Below are positions 46,201-56,883 of a DNA stretch of 64,000 nt, piece after piece. The notes beneath the pieces were generated by a model that was given only the letters and a program-made list of their open reading frames with translations, was not told where the DNA came from and ran no database searches. Made by a program: the position numbers and the translations under genes. Each line of letters opens with the position of its first letter. Position 1 is the stretch's first letter. This DNA comes from Sporobolomyces roseus (lineage: Eukaryota; Basidiomycota; Microbotryomycetes; Sporidiobolales; Sporidiobolaceae): assembly GCA_016617785.1 (NCBI GenBank), contig JADILM010000002.1:1550001-1614000 (forward strand). Direction: 5' to 3'.

Positions 46201-48265
46201 AACGTCGACTGACTCCTTCTTCCCTTGCACATCTAGGGTGAAGGATTCGGTCGAGCTCCTGAGCCTACAGCTTTCAATCCTGCTCCAACTATGGCTGTTC
46301 TGCAACCCTTGATCAGTACAGCAGAACGACTCGAAGATGCTGCTCGCCTCGAAGCTCGTGGTGCGGTACACAACATCGAACCTGGAACTCCTCGAGAAGC
46401 CGCAATTCCTCGACAGTACATCAACAAGCAAGGGTGAGCCTAAACTCTCCTTCTCGCAACTTTCAGGCAACTGACTCATTCTCGTATAATGTAGATTCAT
46501 GACTCAAACTCGACCTGTCAACATGTTTGGCGATTCTCCCGCTTACTCTCCTCACGACTCTCAGAACTTCCAAGAATCCCTCTCGACCACTCGAGATTCG
46601 CAATCACAACACTTTACTCAAACTCAGATCGACGCTACTCCAACTCAAGCTATCCGTCATCCGAACCAACTCCGCCGACAGAACGCTCTCGTTCGAGACG
46701 ACAGTTTATCGGACGCTCAACCCGATCCTACCGAAGTCGTCGAAGAAGAATCTTTCCCTTCTGCCGCTCAACCCCCTACTGCCGCTGCACCACCTCGAGA
46801 TGCGTTCGCTGCTCTCCGACAAGGAGCCGCTCTCGCATCGATCCCGGAGAAGACAACGAAACAACGTCGAGAAAAGAACGCTTTCGTTGACGATCAAGCG
46901 AATCTCGATTCGGATGAAGAGCAAGCTGGAGGATTAAACGCTGCGAGTGGAGACGAAGACGAGGAAGGACATGATGCTGAACTTGCCGAGTTGGTCGATA
47001 ATCAAGCTATCTCGGAAGAACTTCAAGCGGTTCAAGACGCTCGTGCTCGTGAACTTCATCAGTAAGTCTCGCTTTGCTTCTCGACTCTCTCGACTCTCTC
47101 GACCTCAGTGACTGATCCCGATTCTGTGAACAGGGAGGAATTGGACAAACGAGAAGCAGCGGATTTGAAGCGAGCTCAGAACATCGCCGATGGTAAAGAG
47201 CGTAGCAAGAGGAAGGGATACGAACTCGACGACGATGACTTTGATGACGAGTTCATGGCGAACGAGCGTCGAGAGAAGAAGGCTCGTATCGACAACATGA
47301 CAACCACTGAACTTCGTAAGTCTCTTTCTTTGCTTTCGATGCTATCCTACGAGCTAATTCGGTCCTTCCATCGCATAGTCGCCAACGAGAAGACTCGAGC
47401 TTTCGCTCAACAGCTCCAGACTACCTGCGTCGCTCAACACAAAGCTGGAGATCTCGACATGTTTGAACCCTCTCAACGTTCCGACGACGAGCGAGATGAA
47501 CACGATGAAGACCTGATTGAAGAGACTCAAGAAGAAGACGTCTTTGGTGGGGTCCGAGTCAAGGTCAACACTACTTATTCTAGCGTTCGAGCAGAAGCAG
47601 TTCGAAAACAGGTAAAGCTCATTCTCACCTCCCTTCTTTCGCATTCCGCAAGCTCACATTCTTAATCCACTACAGCGTGAGCTCGAAGAACTCCAGCTCA
47701 ATTCGGAAGACCTCGAAACGCAAATGGAGATTCATTTGGGCAACTCGAGTTCCCCTGTCGTCGCTTTCAAAACGAACAATCGAATCCAAGCTGCCGCTTC
47801 GAAATCTGCTCTACCTCAACCTCGAAGGACTGACAACTATGACGAGATTGAGGTACATCAGCGTGTCTACCGTTTCATATTCATGAGCGAAACCTGACCA
47901 TTGTCGATTCTTGAACAGTCGCAATACTCGTTCGGCAAGACTGATTCAATCCATTCACTCGTCAACTACAAGGGAGACTCTCGAGACGACTCTCAAACTG
48001 GGAACGGAGTAGCTGCTGGTGGGAGAAGTGCAGTGTGAGTCTGAAACCGCTCTATGATCTGTTGTCGAATTCAGCTCATCGCGGTCCTCTTGATCACAGA
48101 ACGAGTTTCAAGAAAGGACCTCTCAAGTCTACTTCTTCACTGTCTTCAACCTCACTCGGGGGTGGAAACGGTGGGAACAACAAATCCAATTCTCGAACTG
48201 CTCTCGGACCAAAATCTAGTAAATTCTCATCGATTCGCAAAGGTGGAGGAGGGTTCGCTTCTTAG
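43241..48265 (+). CDS. MRC1: Replication checkpoint mediator Mrc1/claspin-like
   Basis: ATG 43241 (MANTEEPPRVSPNLVPDS) to TAG 48263-48265, about ten exons. Features in order: Ser/Thr-Gln-rich N-terminus, NNLLANLSDESSDEEE followed by AIDFFKKHGNIDAQLEAV, long acidic and Lys-rich helical tracts (ARKKRKEEEKKLQLAEAAAK), EEGEFDSEGELIMPLSSQ, FDDEF/ANERREKKARIDNM and a C-terminal basic Gly/Ser tail. The EEGEFDSEGE block and the large acidic body resemble the Mrc1-like domain of fungal Mrc1/claspin. Mrc1 travels with the replisome, supports fork speed and carries the checkpoint signal to Rad53/Cds1. I joined exons 44354 to 44427, 44483 to 44548 and 44627 to 44690 by frame. Many SQ/TQ dipeptides, as expected for ATR/Mec1 substrates. 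Confidence 0.78.
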
Positions 48266-48880
48266 ATCTTTCTCTCATGCCTACATGCCATATCTATTCT
48301 CCTATACCCCTCATGCCTCCTTGCTTATCCGATCTGCGCGCTCCTTCTTTCTTCGAACTTTGACCTTTTTTTCTTGCGGTTCTTCCTTCCTTGTTTAGTT
48401 TGCTATTTCTACATCATGCCCTTTTCTCTTTTGACTGCTTGACGACGTCTGCGATTCGATTGAGGAGCTGCAGAGCAGGTGAAGAGGCCGGGACGGCGTT
48501 GCGAAAACGAGCGGTCTTCAGCGTTTTGCACTGTTCGACACTCAATCAAAGGGGACTCTCGCCTTGCTTGATTCCTCGGCCGCCCTTAGTTGACTCTCGT
48601 TGATACATGCGTATTTTGATCGGCGTATTGCTTGTAGAAAAAGAGAAGACGACTTCGTTTCTTGCGAAATTCTCCAAGTCGACGATTTTGCCTGTTCTTC
48701 CTTTTCTTGCACCGATAGGCCCAGTGATCGAATCACCTCCGATCACTGCACACCGTACAGACCGATGCTTCTCCGGGTCCTTGAGTCTGTTCGCTCATAT
48801 TTGCAATCTGAAGCTCCACTTTCTCTTACTCCTCCTCCTCACGATCCTCTCCTTCAACTTCTTCCTTTATCCACCTCATC
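48266..48880. other. Intergenic between MRC1 and ATX1
   Basis: 3' region of MRC1 (pyrimidine-rich) and ATX1 upstream region. No supported gene. No clear copper-regulatory element found. Confidence 0.4.
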
Positions 48881-49333
48881 ATGTCTGAAGTGTGCTCTTA
48901 CTACTCTCTCTCGCCGCGTAGACCAGCTGACTCCTTTCACCCCCTTGATCAATCTGCTGAATCAGTCAACTTACAAGTTCAATGTCGTGCGTCCCTCTCT
49001 TTTCTCACGCTTTCGTTGACCCTCTAGCTGACCCTTCCCCCTGATCATGAGAATAGAAAATGACCTGTACTGGTTGTTCCGGTGCAATTGATCGAGTACT
49101 CAAAAAGACTGAAGGTGATGTTCCCTCCCTTCCCTCTCATCTCTACTTCTCGTACTGATGATGCGAGGAGGAACATGACAGGTCTGAATTCATATGATGT
49201 CAATTTGGAGAATCAAGAAGTGATCGTCAAGACGGACAAAGTAAGTTATGAAGAGGTATTGGCTAAGATTAAGAAGACGGGGAAGGAAGTCAGGAGTGGT
49301 GAGGTCGTCGGAGAGGGTGCGAAAGCCGTTTGA
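48881..49333 (+). CDS. ATX1: Copper chaperone ATX1
   Basis: Four exons: 48881-48889 (9 nt, M-S-E), 48966-48986 (21 nt, STYKFNV), 49057-49114 and 49182-49333, for 79 residues. The heavy-metal-associated domain reads KMTCTGCSGAIDRVLKKTEG with the MTCxGC copper-binding pair, and the C-terminal KIKKTGKEVRSGEV closely matches yeast Atx1, including the conserved lysine face used for docking to the Ccc2 ATPase. It delivers Cu(I) to the Golgi copper pump for loading into multicopper oxidases. The two tiny first exons are required for a start codon and for the beta-1 strand. Confidence 0.93.
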
Positions 49334-49584
49334 GAGTATAGGGGAATGGAGAGTAATGGAGGGGGGGAAAGGGAGATATGGACAATTTCGCAGAGCATCG
49401 TATAATTTCAGGCAGTCTTTAGCATCATCGGACTGCTGATTGTTATAGAGCGTACGACGAGAGACGAGACGACAGTTGACGCCGAACGGTGGGCCTCGTA
49501 GGTCGCGAAAACGAGAGTGTGGCATCGCAAGCTGGAGAGTATGGTGAAATAGCAACAACATCGACAAGATCTAGGTACAGTACT

Positions 49585-50977
49585 TCAGCTAGCCTTGCTC
49601 CCCTTCTCCTCATCTCTCAGATAAGTCGCTTCCTTCCTCTCGTCCTCCTCGTGCTCAACCTCAAAACCGCTCGCAACGAGATCCTCCTTTCTCTCTTCGC
49701 CTCTTATCCCTGCCTGTCCCGAGAATTTCACCGCTACCAGCACAAGAAGTAGTACAGCTTGTTTCGTCGGACTTAGCCTGGCATGTTGAGAAGACGTTGG
49801 AGGGCCGTCGAGTGGATTCCCTAGGATCCATGCGAACGAATAGGGCAGTAAGAAATACTTGATTGAACACCATAATAACACTTCATTGACCGAATCGCAG
49901 ACCTATCACAGTACTCACAAGCAAGTCAATTGAAAGCGTAAGCAAGGGGAAGAGGAAGGGAGAGCGTACCTGAAGGATCTTGTAGAATCCAAATAGATTA
50001 AGTAATCCACAACCTGAAACTCCTATCTCTTGTAACCAGAACCCGAGTTCGGTGGAATAGGAAGAGAGGTGATGGTACTTGAGTGTGCGGGGGAGTTCGG
50101 AGGAGACTAGGAGGGGAGGTAGGAAGAATAGGAGGGAGAGGATCAAATGGGACTGGAGGAATGGGAGGAAAGTCGAGTACCTGTGAGGACTATTGGCACA
50201 TCAGCTATACTTGCATGTAGAGTTGTTGAGCAGATTCAAAACTCACCTTGAACCCTCTCTTCTTGTAATGTCAGGCTGTTTGAGCGATTTACCGCTCGCC
50301 GATTCCCTCATTATTTTCCTCACGAGTCCAACCCAGCCGGTAACAGCTATACTCCACCCTATCGCACTCGCCCACTCGCTCTTGGATCCATTCGCATCCA
50401 CTCCCTCACCACCGATCAAAACTGCCCAACTCGCAAACCCGATCACTGCTTCCCTCCAATTCCTTGCAACCACCAAAGATCCGATCGAAGCAATCAATAA
50501 TGGAAAGTGCTTGGTGAATATCGTCAAGTTGGGAGTGCAAGTGAGGGATTGATGCATTTGTAGGAGGGTTGCGAGGGTTGAAGAGAGTGAAGCTGCTAGA
50601 AAATATGGGTTTCTCGCGGCTTGCTTTGTGTCGCTCAGTATTTGAGTAACATTGTGTAGCTGTCGGGTCGATTGCGAGGAGCAGCAGAGGTGTAGAGCGA
50701 GGTTGGAGAGGGTTAAGAGGAGGAGAGCGAGAAAAAGGTGAATTATCGTTGACAACAACGGGTAGGGGAATCTGTTGAGCGTTGCACAGTGAGTATATGG
50801 ATATAAAGGAGTGATAGAGAAGGTTTACCTGTACTCGCTTGAAGAGTTGATCAAGCTAGAGGAGATATTAGATGAGATTGAGATCAAGAGGTAGAATGCA
50901 CCATATCGAACGGTTCGAGTGTTGAGTCGGGTCATGGTCGGGTTGATAGAGTTCTTGATACCATCTCTTGTGTTCAT
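49585..50977 (-). CDS. Polytopic membrane protein, possibly a divergent SLC35-type transporter
   Basis: ATG 50977 (MNTRDGIKNSINPTMTRL) to TGA 49585, four or five exons. About eight to ten hydrophobic segments: YGAFYLLISISS, FPYPLLSTIIHLFLALLLL, PNLTIFTKHFPLLIASIGSL, EAVIGFASWAVLIG, WASAIGWSIAVTGWVGLV, HLILSLLFFLPPLLV, VSGCGLLNLFGFYKIL, VNEVLLWCSIKYFLLPYSF and QAVLLLVLVAVKF. The FPYPLLST opening recalls the drug/metabolite transporter fold of nucleotide-sugar carriers, but no diagnostic motif settles it. The acceptor GATAG gives VCDSVNEVLLW and keeps the frame. Divergent from FOL2 with 125 bp between start codons. Confidence 0.6.
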
Positions 50978-51102
50978 GTATCTCTAAGAGTGAGTAGCGA
51001 CAAGTTGCAAGAGTCAAGTCCAAAATTCTCCACAAAAAAGGTTTCTCTCCCTACTTTCCACCTCCTCCTTGCCCAATTCACTCATTTGACACTCTGCGAA
51101 TA
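50978..51102. promoter_or_regulatory. 125-bp divergent promoter region upstream of FOL2
   Basis: Start codons of the membrane-protein gene and FOL2 are 125 bp apart on opposite strands; both core promoters must be here. Confidence 0.4.
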
Positions 51103-52506
51103 ATGAGTGACACGCACTCAGTACCCCTCCGAATGCCCCAACCTTCCCCTCTCAAATCAGAGTTAATCTCACCTTCTTCCTCTCCAACCTCAACCTCTCG
51201 CTCCCTAGAACACGAGCGACGTTTTACTCAAGCAACGAAACAAGAACAACAACAAGATGCGTTGGAATTGGAAGATTTTAGGAAATTGGCTTTGGAGAAA
51301 CAGGCGAATCGAGAATTCCAAGGGAGTGGTCAGATTGCGAGTGCGAGTCCGAGTGGGCAAGGGAATTTCGAACCCTTCGTAGGAAGTAGAGTGGGAAGTC
51401 CAATTCCGGATAGTAATGGATTGGGTTGGCCAGGTAAACGCTTCACTCCTTCTCCCCACTCTTTATGAGTTATCTCGAAGATAAACTAATTCGTTTTTGA
51501 TCGAATATAGGTAAAGGCACTCTAGCACGCTTGAATTCGACCCCACAAGAAACTGCAGCACGTCAAGCAAAGTTGTCGGATGCGGTGAAAACGTTATTGG
51601 AGTGCATTGGAGAAGATCCTGAACGAGATGGATTAATAAAGACTCCCGAACGATACGCGAAAGCTTTGTTATGGATGACTAAAGGTTACGAGGAACGATT
51701 GCCTGGTATGTCTTAGACCTTCTGTTCTTGAGAGGAAGGGGAGACACTGATGAGGGAAATGAGGGAGAGTGAGTAGATGTTATTGGAAACGCGATTTTCG
51801 CAGAAGATCATGAAGAAATGGTGATTGTTAGGGATATAGATATATTCTCGTTATGTGAACATCACATGGTACCTTTCTCAGGCAAGGTAAGCATTCCTCT
51901 TTCCCAAATTCACGAATCTGTAACCGAAACTAACCTTATTCAACCGACACTCCTTTCCCTGTTCTACTTGAACCCCTTCTTCTTCCTCTCATCTCATCCC
52001 TCTCTTTCTTTCTTTCAATCTACTCGTAACCACCCCTCGCTCATAGGTATCAATCGGTTACATTCCCAACAAGTTCGTTTTGGGACTCTCAAAGCTCGCT
52101 CGAATTGCCGAAACTTTCTCCCGTCGTCTCCAAGTCCAGGAACGCTTGACCAAACAAATCGCCACTGCAATTGACGAAGCGATTAGACCTATGGGAGTAG
52201 CAGTAGTGATCGAAGCTACGTGAGTACTCACTCCGCATGGTTTCGTCGAAAAATGAGTTTGGCGAGATGCTGATTTTGTGGGATTGGATTTGGGTTTAGA
52301 CATCAATGTATGACTATGAGAGGTGTACAGAAACCTGGTGCGACTACTATTACGAGTTCCATGTTGGGAGCTTTTAGGAGGAGTGATAAAACTAGAGCGG
52401 AATTCATGAGTTTGATTCGGTGAGCGACGATACTTCACTCTATATCTTGGATCTCAATAGAGCACTGATGGAAGGCAATATTCCTCACAGCACGCCTCAA
52501 CGATAA
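51103..52506 (+). CDS. FOL2: GTP cyclohydrolase I
   Basis: ATG 51103 ([19 protein letters not shown]) to TAA 52504-52506, about six exons. A poorly conserved Ser/Gln-rich N-terminus of about 115 residues precedes the catalytic core: [58 protein letters not shown] with zinc-binding Cys and His and the catalytic His, [40 protein letters not shown], and [17 protein letters not shown]. The enzyme converts GTP to dihydroneopterin triphosphate, the first step of folate and tetrahydrobiopterin synthesis. All active-site residues visible. Confidence 0.95.
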
Positions 52507-53245
52507 ACTCGCCGGAGACTTCCACCCCTCGACTCTCGACTCTCGACCACGTTCAACCGATATCCCATCAATTTTTCGGGAAAGAGCAATCCTTCTTTAA
52601 CAGAGTGATCTCCTTTATCTATCTTTTTCCCGATCCAACCTTATACCCACCCTTCACACACATCCCAATTCGCATTTCAACCTGTCATTCCTCCCCCGCT
52701 CTCTGCTCAGCTTTCCTATCTCGCATCTTTGCTTCTCTTTGTACCAAATACTAAACTCAGTACCTTCAACTGTACCGACTCTTTCCCTCTGCCTCTCGCA
52801 ATCTTGGCGTTCTCTCGTTGAATGAGCACGGTCAGTAGGAGAGCGAAAAAGACAGAAACGATTTATTGAACGGCACGTCGAGCAAGCCTTTCTCCCGAGA
52901 TCCTTCGACTGCCAATTCCAAGCTTCACTACGAGCCAGGGCCCAGATGACGGAGAGAGAGAGAGCAGTGCGAGTGTTGATTACGGAAGCAAGAGACTCGT
53001 TTCGTAGAGATACTTGCTACAGCATTATTCGAATCTCGCACTATTTCGACGAGGAGTCGAGCAATCCCTAGAAAGCCAGCGAGATCTATGGAGAAAAAAG
53101 AGGTGGAGTCCGATAGCAGAGAAGGAGAAAGCTCAGAAGAGCGTTACCTGTAAGGATTCAAGAAGGACAATCAATACTTTGGTTGTGAAGCTTGGAATTG
53201 GCCTTGTTCGGGAACTCACCTCGTCTCCGAGTCATTCACTGAAGC
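52507..53245. other. Tail-to-tail intergenic region FOL2/HMG-box gene
   Basis: Long pyrimidine-rich 3' region after FOL2 and a GAGAGAGAGAG stretch near 52950. No coding signal supported. Confidence 0.4.
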
Positions 53246-54434
53246 TCAGCGGGTGACTTCGAGAGAAGGGGAAGCGGTGGCGGTCGCTTCCAAAGCAGGG
53301 GATTGATTGTCTTCCGAATCGAGCTCGTCCGATTCCGATCCAGAGTCTGAACTTGGTTCGGAACGTTCACGAAAACCTTCACCGAGTGCTTCTTGCTCGT
53401 CTTGTTCGTCTTCAAGAGCGTCTTTCTCGCTAGCCTGTGAATTAAGATAGGGTTGGGCTCGACAGAAGAGCATGACTGAGCTTAATCGAACTCACTTCAT
53501 GTTCATCCTCCTCGACGAGAGCAGCGACAACCTGGTTCTTGATCTTGCGCAAGGACCCTCCGTTTAGTCCTTTCGAGGCGTTGTATTCCCGCATCTGTGA
53601 ATCATATTCCTCCTTTTCGACGTCGTAAGGGTCCGTCCAACTCTGTACGTGGCAAGGAAAGCGGCATTAGCGATTGATCGATCCAATACATCCATTCTCT
53701 CCCCTGAGCAAACTTGGAGGACGGCAACATACGAGTTTCTGTTCCCACGGCGTAGCTTTCCATTCTGCACCGATCAATTTCTGAACCTCGCGACGGTCAA
53801 GCTCAGGGTGCTCAGCTAAGCGATCTTGAATCACATCACTCTGGTACACGAAGTAAGCGCCCGCTGGACGTTTCGGCATGTTGGGATCTCGTTCCGCTAG
53901 CTTTTCTGCCCGAGTCTTCTTTTTCGCAGGTTTCTGGTTTTCTTCACTACTCGAATCCTGCACAACGATGGGGAGTGGTCAGCGGGGCTCGACATATTAT
54001 CTCGCCGATCTCGTCGACTTCTGGCGAGCAGAGTACGAACTCAATAGTTCTCTACGGGAGAGAATGGACGAAGAAAAGGTTGAAATTTGAAAGCTTACAT
54101 TACTAATGCTTCTCTTCCCTTTGCGTTTCTTCGTCCTTTTCTCGTCGTCAGAATCCATCTCGCTAAGCGCGTCTGTAGTCATTCGAACAGATGTATCAGG
54201 AGCTTGTTGCGAAATCCCTTTTTCGGTCAAGCGACAGAGGATGCTGTACTAACCAATCTGTTTCTGTAGCGTCTCCATATTCTTCTTGAAGTCAGATTCC
54301 ATGCTGTCTTTGAGGGCGATAAGCTGTCAAAAGTTTCGGGTTTCAAGTCCGACGATGCAGCGGATGAAGAGGACAGAAGAGGATGGAGGGAGGGGACCTA
54401 CGCGTTTACGGGTCTTTTCAATTGATGGCGACAT
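53246..54434 (-). CDS. HMG-box protein
   Basis: ATG 54434 (MSPSIEKTRKRLIALKDS) to TGA 53246, about six exons. An N-terminal helical segment (SMESDFKKNMETLQKQI) is followed by an acidic then basic nuclear-localisation-like region (KRTKKRKGKRSISN). A single HMG box spans PNMPKRPAGAYFVYQSDVIQ through AEWKATPWEQKLSWTDPYDV to EYDSQMREYNA. A strongly acidic C-terminal tail (EDEQDEQEALGEG) follows. HMG boxes bend DNA; the acidic tail is typical of chromatin HMGB-like proteins. The short coiled N-terminus resembles Nhp10-type INO80 subunits, but this is a guess. Confidence 0.85.
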
Positions 54435-54719
54435 CTTGGAGGCGAAAACAGAGAGGGAGTGAAGGGAAGGGAGAGCAAAACAGGAGGGTAGGATCCTCGT
54501 CGAGAATCTCCGAAGTCGACCGCGGATGATCTCAAGTTTTCGCTAGCAGCAAACAAGGAGGAGGAGATAGCGATACAAGTAGTATTGCGGAAGCAAGAGA
54601 GTTTGAGTGATGCTACAACATTATTACAAATTTTTCCATGCTCCGATGTTTCGATCGTCGAGCGGCCCTTGAAAAGCGGAATCTATAGTGAAGGAGGTGA
54701 GAGCAGAGATTGAAGAGTT

Positions 54720-55607
54720 TTAGAAGAGCGTGTCCTGTGAGGTACCGAAGAAAGGGAATCAATATTCTGCTCGTGAAGCTTGTAAGATTCTCGATTCTGT
54801 CTAGAAAACTCACCTCGTCTCGAAGGTATTCTCCGACATCACTATTGACGAGCAAAGAAGGATTAGGATGAAGCTTTGGACAACAGGGAGAGTAGAGGAC
54901 AGTGAAGAGAAACGTACGCTTGATTGAAAACGATGATAGCCGTAGGATCAGTTTTCCTCGTATCGATCGTACTTCTCGCAGTAACACCGAAGCCCTGTAA
55001 GTTGGACAGCTCCCCAGACATCCATTAATTGCTAGCGGTGTAGGAGTAGAGCGTGAACTTACGAGAGGGATATCGTTCATTGAATAAACTACGACTCCTT
55101 GATGTTCCGTGATATCCTCGGTCGTCTTTCCCAGGTGGGCTTTGACGACGTGGTTACCATACAAGAAAGGCATTTCACCATTCGACTTGATCCAAACCTA
55201 CTCCCTCACTCTTCAAATCAGCGAAAAACTCGAGAATTGCGAAGTCGTGTAGCGTACCTTGTGTTTCGCGTACCTCCCCATCAAATCCAAAGCAGTGACA
55301 TGTAACCTAAACTTTTCCGTCTTACTGAATTTACCCAAACAAACTCCCAAACTGATCAAATTGACTCTAGGGACTGAAACTGCTTGACGAATCATCGCTT
55401 CCCGTACATAATAGACTCTGGAACGGTGTAAGCGGAATACGTGGGGGTCCTCTGGGGTGTCTACTAGGTGTACTAGGTTTGAACCGAGGTAGTTTGCGAG
55501 TTTGGAGAAGAGAGTTTTCGTTTCAGTTTCAGTTAGGGGACGCACTGTAGCATTCACAGCAGAGTCAGCTATGGTATGAGAGAGCTGAGCTAGTCACTGG
55601 ACCTACT
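54720..55607 (-). CDS. NIP7: 60S ribosome biogenesis protein NIP7
   Basis: Six exons: 55607 (one base), 55544-55258, 55197-55063, 54994-54918, 54841-54814 and 54734-54720. Total 543 nt, 180 residues, as in yeast. It starts [20 protein letters not shown] and includes [74 protein letters not shown] and [12 protein letters not shown] at the C-terminus. The N-terminal domain plus C-terminal PUA fold match Nip7, needed for 27S pre-rRNA processing. The main exon has no ATG at its start: the initiation codon forms by joining A55607 to TG at 55544-55543 across a 62-nt intron. See findings. Confidence 0.93.
55545..55606 (-). other. Intron splitting the NIP7 start codon (A|TG)
   Basis: Donor GTAGGTCC after the A, branch site AGCTGACT, acceptor GCTACAG before TG. 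Without it, the conserved RPLTE exon has no ATG. Confidence 0.8.
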
Positions 55608-56883
55608 GGCTAGTAAGTGGAGCGAGTGTGAGTTGGAGAAAGATGAGAACAGTTTCTGTGAACTTTTTCAACATTGCAAGTTGAGACATCCTCCTTGGGA
55701 GGAGGAGCCAGTGCCTCCGTGAGTATCGGAGGATCTAGTAAGGAGCTACGTTAAGGGTATCAAAGAGTCCAGCAAACAAAAAAGCAAACAAAAAAGTATC
55801 GACAAAAAAGAGACTCTCTTTCCAACCACCTTGAACCTCGAGCTTGTGATCCTGCATTCCTCCTTGTTCGAGTACCTATCCTCCGAGTCTTAATTCGTCA
55901 ATTCAAGATCGAGAGAAGATTAAAGCAAGAGGAGAACTCACTAGAGCAGAAAGTTGCACAACTTGCGAGATCTGTTTCGACAAACTCTCATCGTTTCGTC
56001 AGCTCTCGTTTTGAGAAACTGTAGCAAGTTGAGACGTACGGGAGGTTTAGGTTGAGTAGAGAGACACTGAGAAATGAGGGACCTGAGACGTTTCGACAGC
56101 TAGAGAGAGACGAACACTCGAATCAGTTGCGAACGAAGAGAAGAAAGAATGGACAATTACTCACAACAAGCGATTGAGATTCACATGGGAACGAATCGAG
56201 AGACACCTCCGGGAGAGAATAGAGACTAGAAAGAAAGAGAGAGAGAGAGTTAGCTCCCGCGTCCCGAGTAAGAGAGAGAAAGGAGGAGGAGTCAGAACTC
56301 ACCATCTCGCTTTCCTCTCGAATGTTGTTAGTTCTTGATGTTGTTCTTGAGACGAATCACCAAGTTTGAGTTGGTATTGGAGAGAAGTGGGAAGTGGAGA
56401 GTGAAGTGGAAAGTGAAGTGAAGGAAAGAGAAAGGAGAAAGAGAGAGAATTTCGGTTTTGCTCGAATCGCTCGCGGGACATCCCCCACAAAGGCTGATGT
56501 CCAACGAGCGAATCGCTCGCTCGCTTAGAGTTACTCCCGTGGACATCTCTTTCTCTCTCTCTCTCTCTCTCATCCTCACACTCAGCAGCAGACCTGCATC
56601 CAACCTAGGCGAATCGATTTTTCTGATTTTACGCCTTCGCAATACTTTGAATTCTCGCGCTACTTTCTCTCGACTCTCAGCCTCTCGCTCGACGTAGTCA
56701 ATACATCTCGCAAGAAGTACCGAGAGAAGGGAACTCGAACTGGTCCGAATCAGCAGATTTTCAGACGTAGTTCGATTTTCCGTTTTCCCTCAAGATGTTT
56801 ATGCAGTGCTGACTCGCTCTCTCGCACTACATCCACTTCGATATCTAGGTCCACTCGAATACTCCCCAGCCTCTCGAATCCTC
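55608..56883. other. 1.3 kb intergenic region with small hairpins and repeats
   Basis: Upstream region of NIP7 and of the C2H2 gene. Near 55688-55735 are two short inverted repeats (TCCTCC..GGAGGA and CCTCC..GGAGG). At about 55772-55797 is a 12-bp tandem repeat AGCAAACAAAAA. Near 56465-56525 is another inverted/direct repeat (GGGACATC..GATGTCC flanked by CGAATCGCTCG). CT runs are abundant. No coding gene supported. Confidence 0.45.

Noticed and set aside
47080..47105. CGACTCT tandem repeat in an MRC1 intron
   Set aside because: Three short copies in an intron; ordinary low-complexity sequence.
56762..56883. Upstream ATG codons before the C2H2 gene
   Set aside because: They run into a stop after a few codons (MFMQC then TGA) and no good donor was found to bypass it.
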